64,000 bases of DNA. It comes from Cryptomeria japonica. Lineage: Eukaryota > Streptophyta > Pinopsida > Cupressales > Cupressaceae. Within the stretch, counting starts at the first letter, position 1; the number at the start of each line of letters is the position of its first letter. This document shows, piece by piece, positions 48,468 through 60,927 of this stretch. The stretch covers positions 142,168,897 through 142,232,896 of the forward strand of contig NC_081407.1 of NCBI RefSeq assembly GCF_030272615.1, given 5' to 3'. The notes below the pieces were generated by a model that worked only from the letters and a program-made list of their open reading frames with translations, searched no databases and was not told the DNA's origin. Both the position numbers and the translations under genes were made by a program.

Positions 48468-50052
48468 TGATGGGATGGGGTTAGGGATAGACTAGCCTAG
48501 TCTATGCTCTTGGATCCTTTCCTTGGATCACCTTGTGTTCTCTACACACCCTAGGGTCTCTAGGACTTCCTTTGCTTGAGGAATCCCCTGACCTTGCCCA
48601 ATTCTACCCACCAATGAGTTGCAATGCTTCTCCTAAGGTCTCACCTACTCATGAGACTCAAAACCCCTTACTATGGCTAATAAGGGCTAAGCTTGTTCCA
48701 CACCTTCCAAGGTCTTAGCAAGGTTATAACAGGTCTCATTCATGGTCTTTCCACCCATTCATGTGCCCCCAAGAGGTTTCAAGATTCTAACCCCTTACCG
48801 ATTTCACTAATTTGGGTTTTTGCCTTCAAATAGGGCTATAAGGATTAGGACCAATTAGGCCTCCAACCCGGTCCTTTAGGGCTCCCTCTCACAAACAATG
48901 CACAAACAACCCAAACTCCCAAAATGGACTGCCATTCATTTGGCAAGGACTCAAGGATTTTCTAGGTTTTAGGCCTCCAAGTGTCGGTACACTGTCCTAG
49001 GTGGATTTTAAGGTTTTCAAGGGTTTTTGTGAGGGTTTTTAGGGTCTGTCTGGATCACAGTGAGTGTTTTGAGTTTTAGCCACCTTGTTTGGATTGGTGG
49101 AGGCTCCTCCTTCACACCAATGATGCTTCACTCACTCCTCTGCATCTCCTCCAAAGGGTGCACTCTCCTCTGACCAACCTTGCTCTTCAAGACCTCTGCA
49201 ACTTGACCTCTCCTAGCTGGGCACTATCCAGTCTCGCTTAGGAGTGGACCTTTGTTTGGCCTCCTTGCATTTTCAAGGGCCCTGCTTGCAATGGACTATA
49301 GTATAGGGTCTTCACTTCCATTCCCCGTGGTTTCATGGTGATTCCACAATGAGGAATGGGGTTATGACCTCATTTGCCCAAACCAGTCCAAAACTGGACA
49401 GAGAAAAGATAGTTTACAAACTATTTACAAACATACTCAACCTGCAAATAAAAAGCTAATCTAATCACTCAAAATGGAAGTTTTTACACCATAGAATACA
49501 TCTCACATATTTTTTCACGCAAATCAATCCATTAACTTGCTCGATAGCTTCATTCAAACTGACTGGTAACCAAAAACAGTCATAGTCAAGCTTTTCTTAC
49601 TTGGTCGTACAATGTCTGACATCCAACCCATTAACTTAGGGTTTGCAAATACTTATACCACCTTTGCCTCAGTCTATGTGCCCATATTAGGTTTTTCCAT
49701 GCCAAACTAATGATTTAGACATCCTGGTGGAAAAGTTGCTTGACAACTTTTAAAAGTTGTCATGCAACTTTTGAGCAACTTTCTCAATGTTGCCTTTCAT
49801 GACTCCTAAACCCACATTGGGCCAACCTAAGGACATCACCATGTTATGAAGGACCCCTAAACACCACAAAGACACACATACCCTCCATTTTCAAGAAAAT
49901 CACAATCTTGACTTTTGACCCCTAAGATCTCCTCTAGGACCCTAACTATGACCTATGAGCACTTGGCTCATTACTTTATATACAATGGCTTCATAAGAAG
50001 AATAATACCAACAAAACATGAAGGAGGGAGAGCTTGGAAGGGTGCTCCTACA
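48468..50052 (-). mobile_element. Element D 3' LTR
   Basis: On the plus strand it reads TGATGGGATGGGG to GGTGCTCCTACA. It has a TATATAAAG on the minus strand at 49974-49982, the same site as in the 5' LTR. Frames in it (48533-48718, 49942-50145) are not genes, except that the element D polyprotein runs slightly into it. Confidence 0.92.
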
Positions 50053-51674
50053 CCATACTCCCCCTCTACACACAAATAAGAAATAGAAGAAGAGATGAGA
50101 GTTGGGTCTATTCCAAGTCTCCTGAACCTGCTCTCCTCCACCCAAGTAGCTTCAGATACTGGTTGATCTACCCATTTCACTAAGTGCTCCATGTAGACCT
50201 AGTGTCTGGTAGACTTCTTCACTCTTGACTCCAAAATCTCCTCTGCTATAGGCTTCTTCACTTGAGGTAAGGTATTCACATCCAAGTCTTGTAGTACCTT
50301 GGCTTGGTTCTCAGTCTGCCCTGCTATCTCTCCCTTGTACATGATCAGATCAGCTACATTAAAGACTGGTGATATAGCTAAATCTGAAGGTAAATCCACT
50401 TTATAGGTGTTCTCACCATATTTTGCCCAAATTTTACAAGGTCCTACCCTCTTCATTTGCAGTTTGGTAGGCTTACCACTTTGCATCCTAGCTTTGCTCA
50501 AATGGACCATCACATAGTCACCCACCTTGAACTAAACTTCTCTCCTTTTCTCATCCATTTTGGCCTTTAGTTTTTGATTGGATTCAAGGATGGCCTTCTT
50601 AAATTTCCCTTGGACTTCTTTGATGGTTTGAGTGAAGTCCTCTGCTTGCCCACTCTTCATTTCCAAAGTACTAAGGTCTCTCAACTCACATACTCCTCTT
50701 GGATGTCTACCATAGACAACCTCAAAAGGACTTCTACCAGTGGTCCTATTCACACTGTCATTATATGCATACTCTGCTTGAGGAATGATTAGGTCCCATG
50801 TCTGCCCATACTCCTTAGTTAAACACTTTAAAAAGTTGCCTAACACCCTATTAATGACTTTAGTTTGACCATCTGTTTGTGGATGGTAAGCTGAGCTAAA
50901 TGAGAAGTTAGTTCCTAGTCTCCTCCATAATGTCTGCCAAAAATGACCCATGAACTTGTTGTCCTTGTCTGAAACAATTCTTAAAGGGAGTCCATGAATC
51001 CTAACAATCTCTTTGAAGAAGAGATGTGCAACATACCTAGCATCATGTGTAGTTTTACATGGAATGAAATGGCTCATCTTGGAAAATCTATCTACTAACA
51101 CATAGATGTTGTCCATACCTATTTTTGTCTTGGGAAGTCCTACTACAAATTCCATGCTTATGCATTCCCAAGGCCTATTAGGGACCGGCAATGGTTGATA
51201 GAGACCAGCATTGCTTGATCCCCCTTTTGCTCTTTGGCATACACCACATTGTTCTACATATCTTTTCACATCTCTTGGCAAATTTGGCCAATAGTAGTAC
51301 CTCTGTACTAAATCTAAGGTTTTGTTGACTCCAAAGTGTCCACTTAAACTGCCATTATGTTTCTCTTGGATGAGGTTCTCCCTCATGGATCCTTTTGGTA
51401 CACAAAACTGATTACCATTGAATAAGAGACCATTTTGGAGAGTGTAATCTGCATACTGACCATGGAAATGGTTCTCAAACTCTTTGCAAACCTTGTAAGC
51501 TGATGAGAAGTCTTCATCTCCTTCATAGAGGTCTTTGAAACCTTCTATTCCTATGCTCTGCAACTGTAACTCTTGAACTGTCAACAACTTCTTGCTTAAG
51601 GCATCTACCACCTTGTTAAGTTGCCCCTTCTTATGCTTGATGGTGAAGGTGAAGGATTGGACGTATTCCATTCA
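49971..51674 (-). pseudogene. Element D RNase H end, integrase and chromodomain
   Basis: The same frame as gag continues here, broken by in-frame stops at 51672-51674 (TGA), 50532-50534 (TAG) and 50199-50201 (TAG). The zinc-binding part has HNGSLSGHFGVNKT and QCGVCQRAK. The integrase core reads WECISMEFVVGLP, SDKDNKFMGHFW and HPQTDGQTKVINRVLG: the first Asp is Glu and the last Glu is Lys, so two of the three catalytic residues are altered. The C-terminal chromodomain is ILESRVKKSTRH, stop, VYMEHLVKWVDQPVSEATWV. A chromodomain would direct insertion to certain chromatin. Frames overlap the LTR by about 80 bases. Confidence 0.9.
50053..50072 (-). other. Polypurine tract of element D
   Basis: On the minus strand AGAGGGGGAGTATGG ends directly at the 3' LTR start TGTAGGAGCACC. 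Confidence 0.75.
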
Positions 51675-53285
51675 TTTCAGATGTCTATTGCTAAGCTTCT
51701 CTTGAGTGTTGATGTAACTCAATGCCTGGTTGTCTGTGAACGCCACAAATTCTGTTGGGAATAGGTAATGCCTCCATTTCTTTAGAGACTTCACTAATGC
51801 ATACAACTCTAGGTCATAGGTTGAGTACTTCTTCTTTGCTTCATTAAGCTTCTCACTGAAAAATGCCACAGGTCTTCCCTCTTGACTCAATACACCACTT
51901 ACTGCAATTCCACTTGCATCACACTCCAAGGTGAATAGCTTATCAAACATAGGTAGGAGAAGGATAGGTTTTGTGGCTACTTCTTGCTTCAACATTTGAA
52001 ATGCTTTGTCAGCCTGCTCAGTCCATTCAAACTTAGTTTTAAGGCCTCCTTTTATGATGTCAAGGACTGGTGCACATATACCACTAAAGTTCCTCACAAA
52101 CTTCCTATAGAATTGAGCTAATCCATGGAAACTTCTAACTTCAGTCCTTATTTTAGGTGCAAGCCAATTCAAGATTGCATCCACTTTGCTTGGATCCATT
52201 TTCAAGGTTCCCTTAGACACCGCAAATCCTAGGTAGGCCAGCTCTTGTTTCAAGAAGTCACACTTCTCTAGGTTGATTGATAACTTCTCCTCATGCAACC
52301 TCTCTAAGACTAACCTCAAATGCTCATGGTGCTCCTCTTTCATTCTGCTATAGATGAGAATGTCATCTAGGTACACCACCACAAATCTGCCTGTGAAATC
52401 CTTCAACACCTCATTCATCAACCTCATGAAGGTGCATGGAGCATTGGTGAGTCCAAATGGCATCACAAGACACTCATACAATCCCTCTGTGGTTTTGCAA
52501 GTAGTCTTCCACTCATCACTCTCCTTAATTCTTATCTGGTGATAACCACTTTTAAGGGCCAGCTTGGTAAAATACATAGCCCCTCCTAAATAGTCCATTA
52601 GATCCTCTATTCTAGGATTAGGAAACCTATACCTTATGGTGATCCTATTGATTGATCTTGAGTCAGTGCAAAGTCTCCACTTGCCTCCCTTCTTTGATGC
52701 TAGCACTACCGGGACTGCACATGGGTTGATGCTCTTCTTAATCAGTCCTTGTTCCAATAACTCTTGCACTTGCCTTGCTACCTCCTTATTCTGATCAGGT
52801 GTGAGCTTATATGCTGCCTTGTTAGGTAGGGATGCTCCGGGAACAAAGTCTATTTGATGGCTTATAGACCTTCTAGGTGGGAGTGTTGCAGGTGCTCCAT
52901 CACTCACTATATCCTTATGCTCTCGCAACATTTGCTTTACCTCCTTGGGTACTTCTGCCTGCAACTTGTCTTCTTCCTCCTTTGGCCTCACAAAGATGGC
53001 ACACTTCACTATCTCCTCCCCATGTAGCAAGTTTAAGAACTCTTTACTAGTAGCCATTAAGACACTAGGTGTCTTTGAAGTTCCTTCTTCATTCTCTGTC
53101 AAAGACTGAATCTTGAAGGTCTTGCTATCCTTCTCGAATGATATGGAGTTCTCCTCTCCATCATAGATCACCTTCCTATAAAATTTCCAGGGTCTTCCTA
53201 GCAGTAAGTGACAAGCATCCATAGGTAACACATCAGAAAGGATCTTATCCTTATATCCTCCAATAGAAAACTCTACCCAAGTCTA
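51672..53285 (-). pseudogene. Element D reverse transcriptase and RNase H
   Basis: From 53282 the frame continues the gag-pro frame after a TAG at 53283-53285. An open stretch of 519 codons from Met 53231 includes MDACHLLLGRPWKFYRKVIY, RT motifs WRLCTDSRSINRITIRYRFP and VVVYLDDILIYS, and RNase H motifs FTLECDASG, YSTYDLELYAL and FTDNQALSY. At the first RT catalytic site the sequence is YFTKLALKSGYHQIRI: Ala stands where the family has Asp. The long open frame thus hides a likely dead enzyme. Confidence 0.92.
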
Positions 53286-54602
53286 TTCATTGACTAGCAC
53301 ACTCTGCTCATGATTCAACCATGTCACCTTGTATGGGTTAGTGTGGGGTATCCTTGTGAGTTTCAGCTTCCTAACTACCTCTTCTGATATGATATTGTCA
53401 ATTGAGCCTGAATCAACTATCACCTTGCACACTTTACCAAGAATCTTGTATCTCACCCTAAACAATGCTCTCCTATGCTTAGGTTCATTCTTGACTGGCT
53501 GTCTTATCAAGACCCTATTGAACATCAGATTTTCTCCAACCTCTGATTCAATATGGTCCACCTCAGGTGTCTTTCTACTTGAAGATTCTTCATGTGCATA
53601 AGCAACCCTCTTTCCAATGTTTGAAGATGTAGGCTTGTCAGGGCATCTATATGACGGGTGTCCCAATTGTCCATAATTGTAACACTTCATAGTTGCAAAG
53701 TAGGAGTTACCTCTGCCGATACCTCTACCCCTATTTGGACCACCTTGTACACCTCTTCCTCTAGAATGTCCTCCTCTGAGATTGGTTTCACTGCCATGCT
53801 CAATCATCTTGGCTTCTCCTTGGTTCCTCTGCTCATTTGCCTTGCTTTGGTAACCACCTCGGTGATTTACTTGATCTCTACCTCTGCCTCTACCCCTGTT
53901 ATTAGAGTCTCCTTTCCTTTTGTTCCTCTCTTCTACCTTGGCAGCAAGCTGATGACACTTTTGGATAGTAGTAGGAGTCCATAGGCTTATCTCCTCTTGA
54001 ATGTTCCACTTTAGGCCGCTTAGATACCTAGCCACCTTAATAGATTCATCTTCTTGAATTTTGGATCTAAGACATAGCTTTTGAAATTCTTCGGTGTAGG
54101 AGGTTACATCATGATCTTTTTGCTTCAATCCCCATCTCTTCTTATGAAGTTGGACTTCATAATCCTCTGGTAAGTAGTTCTCCTTGATCTTACTCACCAT
54201 GGCCTTCCAATTGGCAATAGGTAGCTTCCCCATACTAACCCTTTCTTCTTGCAGGTACTTCCACCATGTCAAAGTTGCTCCCCTTAATCTTGATTTGGCA
54301 ACTTTAACCTTCTGAGCCTCTGTCACTCCCTCACACTCAAAGTGGTTTTCCATGCCCTCAATCCATTCCATAACAATGTCTATGTTCATTCGTCCACTGA
54401 AATGTGGCAATCCTTCAAAAGCCTTGGTGTTCAAAGCCTTAATAGCCTTTAAAAATGGTTCTTCATTGAACAAGGGATTTAGTTCAGGGATAACATCATC
54501 TATGTCTATAGTTTTCTTGCCTTTACCCTTGGTATCTTCACCCCAAGGTCCTTGTGTCCTCTGATCCACCACTTCCTGCAGTTTATCCCTTTTCTCACTC
54601 AT
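53283..54602 (-). pseudogene. Element D gag and protease
   Basis: 439 codons are open from the ATG at 54602. The gag core has WIEGMENHFECEGVTEAQKV and ATLTWWKYLQEER. An Arg/Gly-rich stretch precedes the knuckle, CYNYGQLGHPSYRC, in which the second Cys is Tyr. The protease active site is CKVIVDSGSIDNIISEEV. The TAG at 53283-53285 (VNE, stop, TWVEFS) stands where Gln is expected. The start fits since it follows the primer site by about 150 bases. Confidence 0.9.
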
Positions 54603-54739
54603 AGCTTCTTCAAGGAGTCTATTTTTCTCCTTCTACTCTTCTACTTCTCTAGCCAGCTCTGCATTAGTGACCATTCTTCTCTCCCCTACTGATTCACCAG
54701 TATATAGAGACATACATAGTCCTCCAAGTCTTTTACTAA

Positions 54740-54751
54740 GCTCTGATACCA
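54740..54751 (-). other. Primer-binding site of element D
   Basis: On the minus strand TGGTATCAGAGC follows the 5' LTR end after three bases. It is a perfect initiator-Met tRNA site. Confidence 0.95.
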
Positions 54752-54754
54752 ATC

Positions 54755-56339
54755 TGATGGGATGGGGTTAGGGATAGACTAGCCTATTCTATGCTCTTGG
54801 ATCCTTTCCTTGGATCACCTCGTGTTCTCTACACACCCTAGGGTCTCTAGGACTTCCTTTGCTTGAGGAATCCCCTGACCTTGCCCAATTCCACCCACCA
54901 ATGAGTTGCAATGCTTCTCCTAAGGTCTCACCTACTCATGAAACTCAAAACCCCTTACTATGGCTAATAAGGGCTAAGCTTGTTCCACACCTTCCAAGGT
55001 CTTATCAAGGTTATAACAGGTCTCATTCATGGTCTTTCCACCCATTCATGTGCCCCCAAGAGGTTTCAAGATTCTAACCCCTTACCGATTTCACTAATTT
55101 GGGTTTTTGCCTTCAAATAGGGCTACAAGGATTAGGACCAATTAGGCCTCCTACCCGGTCCTTTAGGGCTCCCTCTCACAAACAATGCACAAACAACCCA
55201 AACTCCCAAAATGGATTTCCATTGATTTGGCAAGGACTCAAGGATTTTCTAGGTTTTAGGCCTCCAAGTGTCCATACACTGTCCTAGGTGGATTTTAAGG
55301 TTTTCAAGGGTTTTTGTGAGGGTTTTTAGGGTCTGCTTGGGTCACAGTGAGTGTTTTGAGTTTTAACCACCTTGTTTGGATTGGTGGAGGCTCCTCCTTC
55401 ACACCAATGATGCTTCACTCACTCCTTTTCACCTCCTCCAAAGGGTGCACTCTCCTCTGACCAACCTTTCTCTTCAAGACCTCTGCAACTTGACCTATCC
55501 TAGTCGGGCACTGTCCAGTCTCGCCTAGGAGTGGGTCTTTGTTTGGCCTCCTTGCATTTTCAGGGGCCTTGCTTGCATGGGACTATAGTACAGGGTCTTC
55601 ACTTCCATTCCCCATTATTTCATGGTGATTCCACAATGGGGAATGGAGTTATGACCTCATTTGCCCAAACCATTCCAAAACTGGACAGAGAAAAGACAGT
55701 TTACAAACTATTTACAAACATACTCAACCTGCAAATAAAAAGCTAATCTAATCACTCAAAATGGAATTATTTACACCATAGAAGACATCTCACACAATTT
55801 TTCATGCAAATCAATCCATTAACTTGGTCGGTAGCTTCATTCAAACTGACTGGTAACCAAAAACAGTCACAGTCAAGCTTTTCTTACTTGGTCGTACAAT
55901 ATCTGACATCCAACCCATTAACTTAGGGTTTTCAAATACTTATACCACCTTTGCCTCAATCTATGTGCCCATATTAGGGTTGTCCATGCCAAACTAAGGA
56001 TTTAGACCTCCTGGTGGAAAAGTTGCTTGACAACTTTTAAAAGTTGCCATGCAACTTTTGAGCAACTTTCTCAATGTTGCTTTTCATGACTCCTAAACCC
56101 ACAGTGGGACAACCTAAGGACACCACCATGTTATGAAGGACCCCTAAACACCACAAAGACACACATACCCTCCATTTTCAAGAAAATCACAATCTTGACT
56201 TTTGACCCCTAAGATCTCCTCTAGGACCCTAACTAGGACCTATGAGCACTTGGCTCATTATTTTATATACAATGGCTTCATAAGAAGCATAATACCAACA
56301 AAACATGAAGGAGGGAGAGCTTGGAAGGGTGCTCCTGCA
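54755..56339 (-). mobile_element. Element D 5' LTR
   Basis: On the plus strand it starts TGATGGGATGGGG and ends GGTGCTCCTGCA. The likely core promoter is TATATAAAA on the minus strand at 56261-56269. Confidence 0.92.
56261..56269 (-). promoter_or_regulatory. TATA box of element D
   Basis: TATATAAAA on the minus strand, about 70 bases from the LTR start, repeated at the same place in the 3' LTR. Confidence 0.55.
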
Positions 56340-58330
56340 CCACACAAGCTTGGGCTTATAGAAACAGGGAAGAATATAACATATTTTACCTTAGGAGAAC
56401 CCAAAGAATCAAGGGTTAGGGTACAAACATGTCATAAAAATAAAAAAGGCAAGACAATGAACACTAGACATATTGAATAAGCCAAGACTAGCATCAGAGT
56501 CTATACCTCAAAATTAGTTATCAACACGGGTATTTCCTCCTTCATCTCATAGACATGAGCAAGAAACAATATACCCTCGTAAAGAATCAGATGGTGAAGA
56601 TCTCAAACATCTTTTACAAGAAACTAATGTGACGTCACCTAACAGTAGGGTACCTGAAACAATTTCACAAGCAAATGTGGTAACAAAAACTATATTACCA
56701 CCTGCCAATGAGCCTAATCCTTGGATTCTATCAATACTTTTACCAAGGGAAACAAACTTAGCTCTACCTAATGAGTTAGATGAAGAAAGAATGCAATGTC
56801 TAATACCAGGTTTGAGAAGGGTCTCCACCACACAAAGGAGATCCTCAAGTCAGGGACAAATTCAGTTACAAGAAGAAGATGAGATAAGTGGCACAGCCTC
56901 AGACAATGGAACATATAAAGAAAGTATAACAAATTCTCATGATTATGAATTTCTATCTATTCAAGATAGTAGCCCACGGACAATGGAAATGTCACATAAC
57001 AATCAACCACTCATTGATAATGACACTGTCTATGAAGATGTTCAGAAAAACCAAATTTGCATGATATGAGACACTTCTCCAGCAGATGAAATCAAATGCT
57101 TACCCCTTATACATTCACATCTAATTGACTGGGGGCAAGAGGACTCACCAAATCTGGACTGGTTCGAGAATGATGAAGCTATTGCAAAATTCCTTGGTGT
57201 CAGAGAAGGGTTTCCCTATGGGGATCATAAGGCAGGATTTGCAAAAGACTTGGATAGAACAACATACTTTGGTGAGGCTAGCTCATCCTCGAACCCAGAT
57301 GAATCAGAGGAGATAGAAACATTGACTAGAGGAAGACTGGATGATCCTCCCATTGATAGAGAACAATCAACACTTCTTATGGAGGAAATAGAAGAAGTCA
57401 ACTTTGGAGGTTCAGAAAATATAAAAAAATATTCATGTAGAAAAATCTCTAAATCCTATGGAGAAAGAGATCTTCGTCTACTTCTTTAAGAAAAGACCCA
57501 TCAACTTTTCATGGTCTTATGCAAATATGCCAAGATTGGACCGTGAGTTGGTATTACATCACTTACCTCTCTTATCAGGAATAAAGCCATACAAGAAAAA
57601 ATTAAGAAAAATGCATCCTCATATAGCCTTACTAGTCAAGGTCGAATTGTAGAAACTATTAGATGTAGGTATCATCAGACCTATCAATTATGCAAAGTGA
57701 ATCTCCAATTTAGACCCAGTGACTAAACATTTTGGGGGCATCAGGATCTGTACAAATTTCAGAGTCCTTAACAAGGCTTGTCCTAAAGATGATTTCCTAC
57801 TCCCAAATATCAACAAAATTGTAGATATTACAATAGGGAATGAAATACTATCACTTATGGATTGTTTTTCTGGTTACAATCAGATCATAATAGCACTAGA
57901 AGACCAAGCTAAAACAACATTCACCTATCCTTGGGGTACCTACTGTTGGAATGTGATACCCTGTGGTCTCAAAAATACAGGAGCAACATATCAGAGAGCT
58001 ATGACCATATCGTTTCATGACATGATACATGATATCATGGAAGACTGTCAATGATATCCTAGCAAAATCGCAAAACAAATAAAATCAATTAGAGGTCTTG
58101 GCAAAAATATTTGACAGATTGGAACAATACAAGGTAAGGTTAAATCCGAAGAAGTGTGTGTTTGGTGTAACAGCTAGAAAATTGTTGGGCTTCATAGTAT
58201 CAAATAGAGGAATAGAGATAGATCTTGCAAAGGTGAAAGCCATATTAGAGTTTCAACACCAACAACACTCAAATAACTTAGAAGTCTACAAGGTCGGCTT
58301 CAATCTATCAGGCATTTCATAGCACAGTCG
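56340..58330 (+). pseudogene. Element B linker and reverse transcriptase, truncated
   Basis: After element D the frame resumes QAWAYRNREE. An acidic linker (56559-57489) follows, with LDWFENDEAIAKFLG. The polymerase starts near 57640 (VKVEL, stop, KLLDVGIIRPI) and shows IRICTNFRVLNKACPKDDF, SLMDCFSGYNQII and LKNTGATYQRAM. At 58050 a shift breaks the YVDD region (it reads VNDILAKS in the next frame). Then LEQYKVRLNPKKCVFGVTA and LLGFIVSNRGIEID follow up to 58330, where similarity stops. RNase H and integrase are missing. Confidence 0.8.
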
Positions 58331-60927
58331 GCAGATAAGTTGATAGTCCTGAAAATGGCTATGCAAAATTTGGTGTCCCTAACATTGTTTTTGTCATTTT
58401 GAATTAATGTTTATCTATGTTTTACCCTCAAGTTTTATGGTATTTAGGTTTAGATGTTCCCGGGTGAGATTTTTATTTTAAAACCTAAAGCCCATTATGT
58501 TTCTTCATTACCTTTTTCACTTAAACATGAGGATCTTTTCTATCATTGAAGGGACCGTGTTTCCTTTTCCTAGGTGTTATTTCTTCTGTCGGCCTTTTAA
58601 TTTTTCTTAAAGACTATGTCTTTTCCATTATGGTCAGGCCCCCTTTAATATTAATGCAGGTATTTATTTTCCCTAAGTTTGGTTTTAATGTTTTGGCTTC
58701 TATCTCCATGTTTAAAAGTACTAATTCTATCTCCATGTTTAAAAGTACTAAGCAACTAAAGGTCCCATGAATTTACATATGTTTTAAATGGACGATGATG
58801 TTATGACCCAAGCGAAAAGGTGCTCAAAGGATGGTGAAAAGTATTGGGTGGACTTTGTAAGTTGCACATAGTGAACGAGAAGATCGGATGCCCCTCCTAG
58901 TCCCATGATGAAAGATGCAGGGAGGTTAAGGACCGCAGCATCGCGAGATGATGCCACATGTCCTAGGCAGGTTGAAAAAGTCTGACAATGGAGCAACTAA
59001 CAAAATGGAGTTGAAGGGTGATTCGGCAATGCTTTGTCAGACTTATGGTGGGCTCATCCACCACGATGGAAGGTCAATATCCAAAATGACTGATGGTGAT
59101 CGTGCAATGTGCCATGCTGGACAAAATATGCGATAGAGAGTGTTTTTCAAAAGGGTGATTTGGACTATTTATGTCATTTACGTGAGAAAATAAAGACAGA
59201 AGGAAATAAGCCTATCGACATAAAATAAAAAAAGACAAGTTGAGGCACATGGATGCCCACCGATTATCAAAAGGCCGATTTAGGAGGTGTTTTATTGGGT
59301 TGAGTTATATTAGTGGACAAAGCCGACAAGGTGGCAATATCAGAAAGTTTTTATTGCCACCACAAAGAGAAGTTGAGGTTTTTAGAGGGATGAAAGGATA
59401 AGGATGATTTATGAGCTGGAAGCGAAGTGATCAAGGACTTGTCAATAATATCATAAAATGCGTACTATCAGAATTCTCACAGTAAGGCAGAAAATCAAGG
59501 AACTGTTGCCGAGAAATTTTCAAAAGATAAGGACTCAATATCCAAAAAAGGGGGATTCTGAAACAAAAAATTTGCAGTCAAGAAATCAAGTAATCAGGAA
59601 CAAAATCGTTCAAATAATGTGAATTTGGTTAGAGGGTAGTGAATTGGCAGTTTGAATCTGACGGTGTTTTTGATTTGATGGATATGATTTCTTGAATCCA
59701 TTTGCTAGTAAGATGAGTAAAAAAGCATTGGAATGATGATTTTCCCCATGCATGAACCCCGCCAAGAAAGACATTTTTCATTATAAATACAACTGGGTGG
59801 TGTCTTCAATTGGTAGAAAGAACAAAAAATTCATTATCTTCTCAGAAGGTTTTGAAATGGTGAAAACGATTTTTGAGCAGTATTGTGATAGGAGTTACAT
59901 TGAGCTCTGTGATACTGGATGGAATTCCTTTGTGAGTGAGTATGCTTATAGTCAATGGAGGCTTGAAATCCATGTTTCATCAGAACAAGCCCTGCAGGAC
60001 TCATCCTCCATCTCTCCTTTGTCACTCGTTGGCAGAGGGTTAAAGGAGGATCCTTACAGAGGAAAAGGAGCAGGACAAGGTTTGGATTGGGGTGGAATCC
60101 AGTCATTTCTGAAACGGCATGGAATCTACAACACCTTCCCTTCACTTTATGTTCCTCTGTGAACTCGTCTTTCCATTTTCTCTTATCCTAGGCATGAAGG
60201 TTGGAGCTCTTCCTCTAGTTTAGGGGCAACTTTACTTCTTGTCAGGACTTAATTTCCCTTTCGAAAGGGAAATACTTTGAAGAACAAAGATGATGCATCT
60301 CACAGTCCATCTGGAAGCATCTACAGTTATAGTGGCATGACTCAAGAAATTTTGTTTCTACCAAAATTTAGTTAGGAATTTTTGTTCTACTTCATCATGA
60401 ATGCCAGCATGGACAGTCTTTTGGGATACTATGAGGAATATTTTTGTAACAAAGTTACAAGTGATCTTTTCAGCTTGTGACAGGTGTCTCCTCTGTCCTG
60501 AAGCTTTTTTTCTCCCTTGTTTCTATAAAAGGGAATTCAGGGCCATGAGACAAAGGTCGATAATTTTGGGTCACAAAGTTTGGTTCTAAATCCTTGGTCA
60601 TGTATAGTAAATCTAGGTAAAATGAGTAGGTTGTAATAGGAATTTACAGAGAAATTAAAATGGGTCTTGTGTCTTATTTTATTGCAGGTTCTTGAAGGAG
60701 TTATATGTAAGATAATTTGTAATAGAAAATAACTTATTAAATGAAATCAAGCATAGTTCAAATTCATTTTCTCCACTGTGTAACTCTATTATGTTTTGAA
60801 TGAGTTAGATCAAGGGTTTTTCTCATTCATTGCATTGTTGTGATGTATGTATTTTCTATCTTATGCTCTGATCTAAGGGGTCAGTTAAATTGCTTAGATA
60901 GGGTCTACAGACTAATGGGGCTTATAC
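58331..60927. other. Unassigned region with LTR-like promoter signals
   Basis: No protein is recognisable. There is a 27-bp tandem duplication (CTATCTCCATGTTTAAAAGT) at 58702-58757. TATA-like words are at 59778-59788 (CATTATAAATAC) and 60522-60531 (CTATAAAAGGG), and polyadenylation-like AT-rich words near 60720-60740. The layout suggests remnants of an LTR, possibly more than one, but I find no matching pair or target duplication. Short frames at 59752-60162 and 60401-60589 are not supported as genes. Confidence 0.4.

Larger units (their letters stand above)
48468..56339 (-). mobile_element. Element D: chromodomain Ty3/gypsy retrotransposon, full length, TSD ccaca
   Basis: Two LTRs of equal length (1585 bp) lie at 48468-50052 and 54755-56339; by eye they differ at a few percent of sites. 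Reading on the minus strand: 5' LTR, initiator-Met primer site, gag-pro, RT, RNase H, zinc-binding integrase, chromodomain, polypurine tract and 3' LTR. The flanks are ccaca at 48462-48466 and 56340-56344, with one extra A at the left junction. Removing it closes the frame of element B (YDGTT then QAWAYRN). Confidence 0.93.
28567..58330 (+). mobile_element. Element B: old Tat-like Ty3/gypsy retrotransposon, carrying three large insertions
   Basis: Four separated pieces (28567-29149, 37970-38194, 45583-48467 and 56340-58330) read in order as one Ty3/gypsy internal region: gag, zinc knuckle, protease and reverse transcriptase, all on +. Inserts A, C and D separate them. Frames close when A and D are removed with one TSD copy. 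The protease (VLIDGGAGLNIC) and RT (NKACPKDDFLLPNI, FSGYNQ) suit the Tat/Ogre group. The 5' LTR may end at TCTACA (28561-28566), since TTTTGGTTCATC follows like a primer site, but its start is not found. RNase H, integrase and the 3' LTR are missing. Confidence 0.7.

Noticed and set aside
52354-53984. Plus-strand frames of 60-110 codons opposite element D
   Set aside because: Antisense shadows of the polymerase and gag frames.
59752-60162. 136-codon frame after a TATA word
   Set aside because: No recognisable motif, strong overlap with an opposite-strand frame, and no support from neighbours. Left as unassigned.
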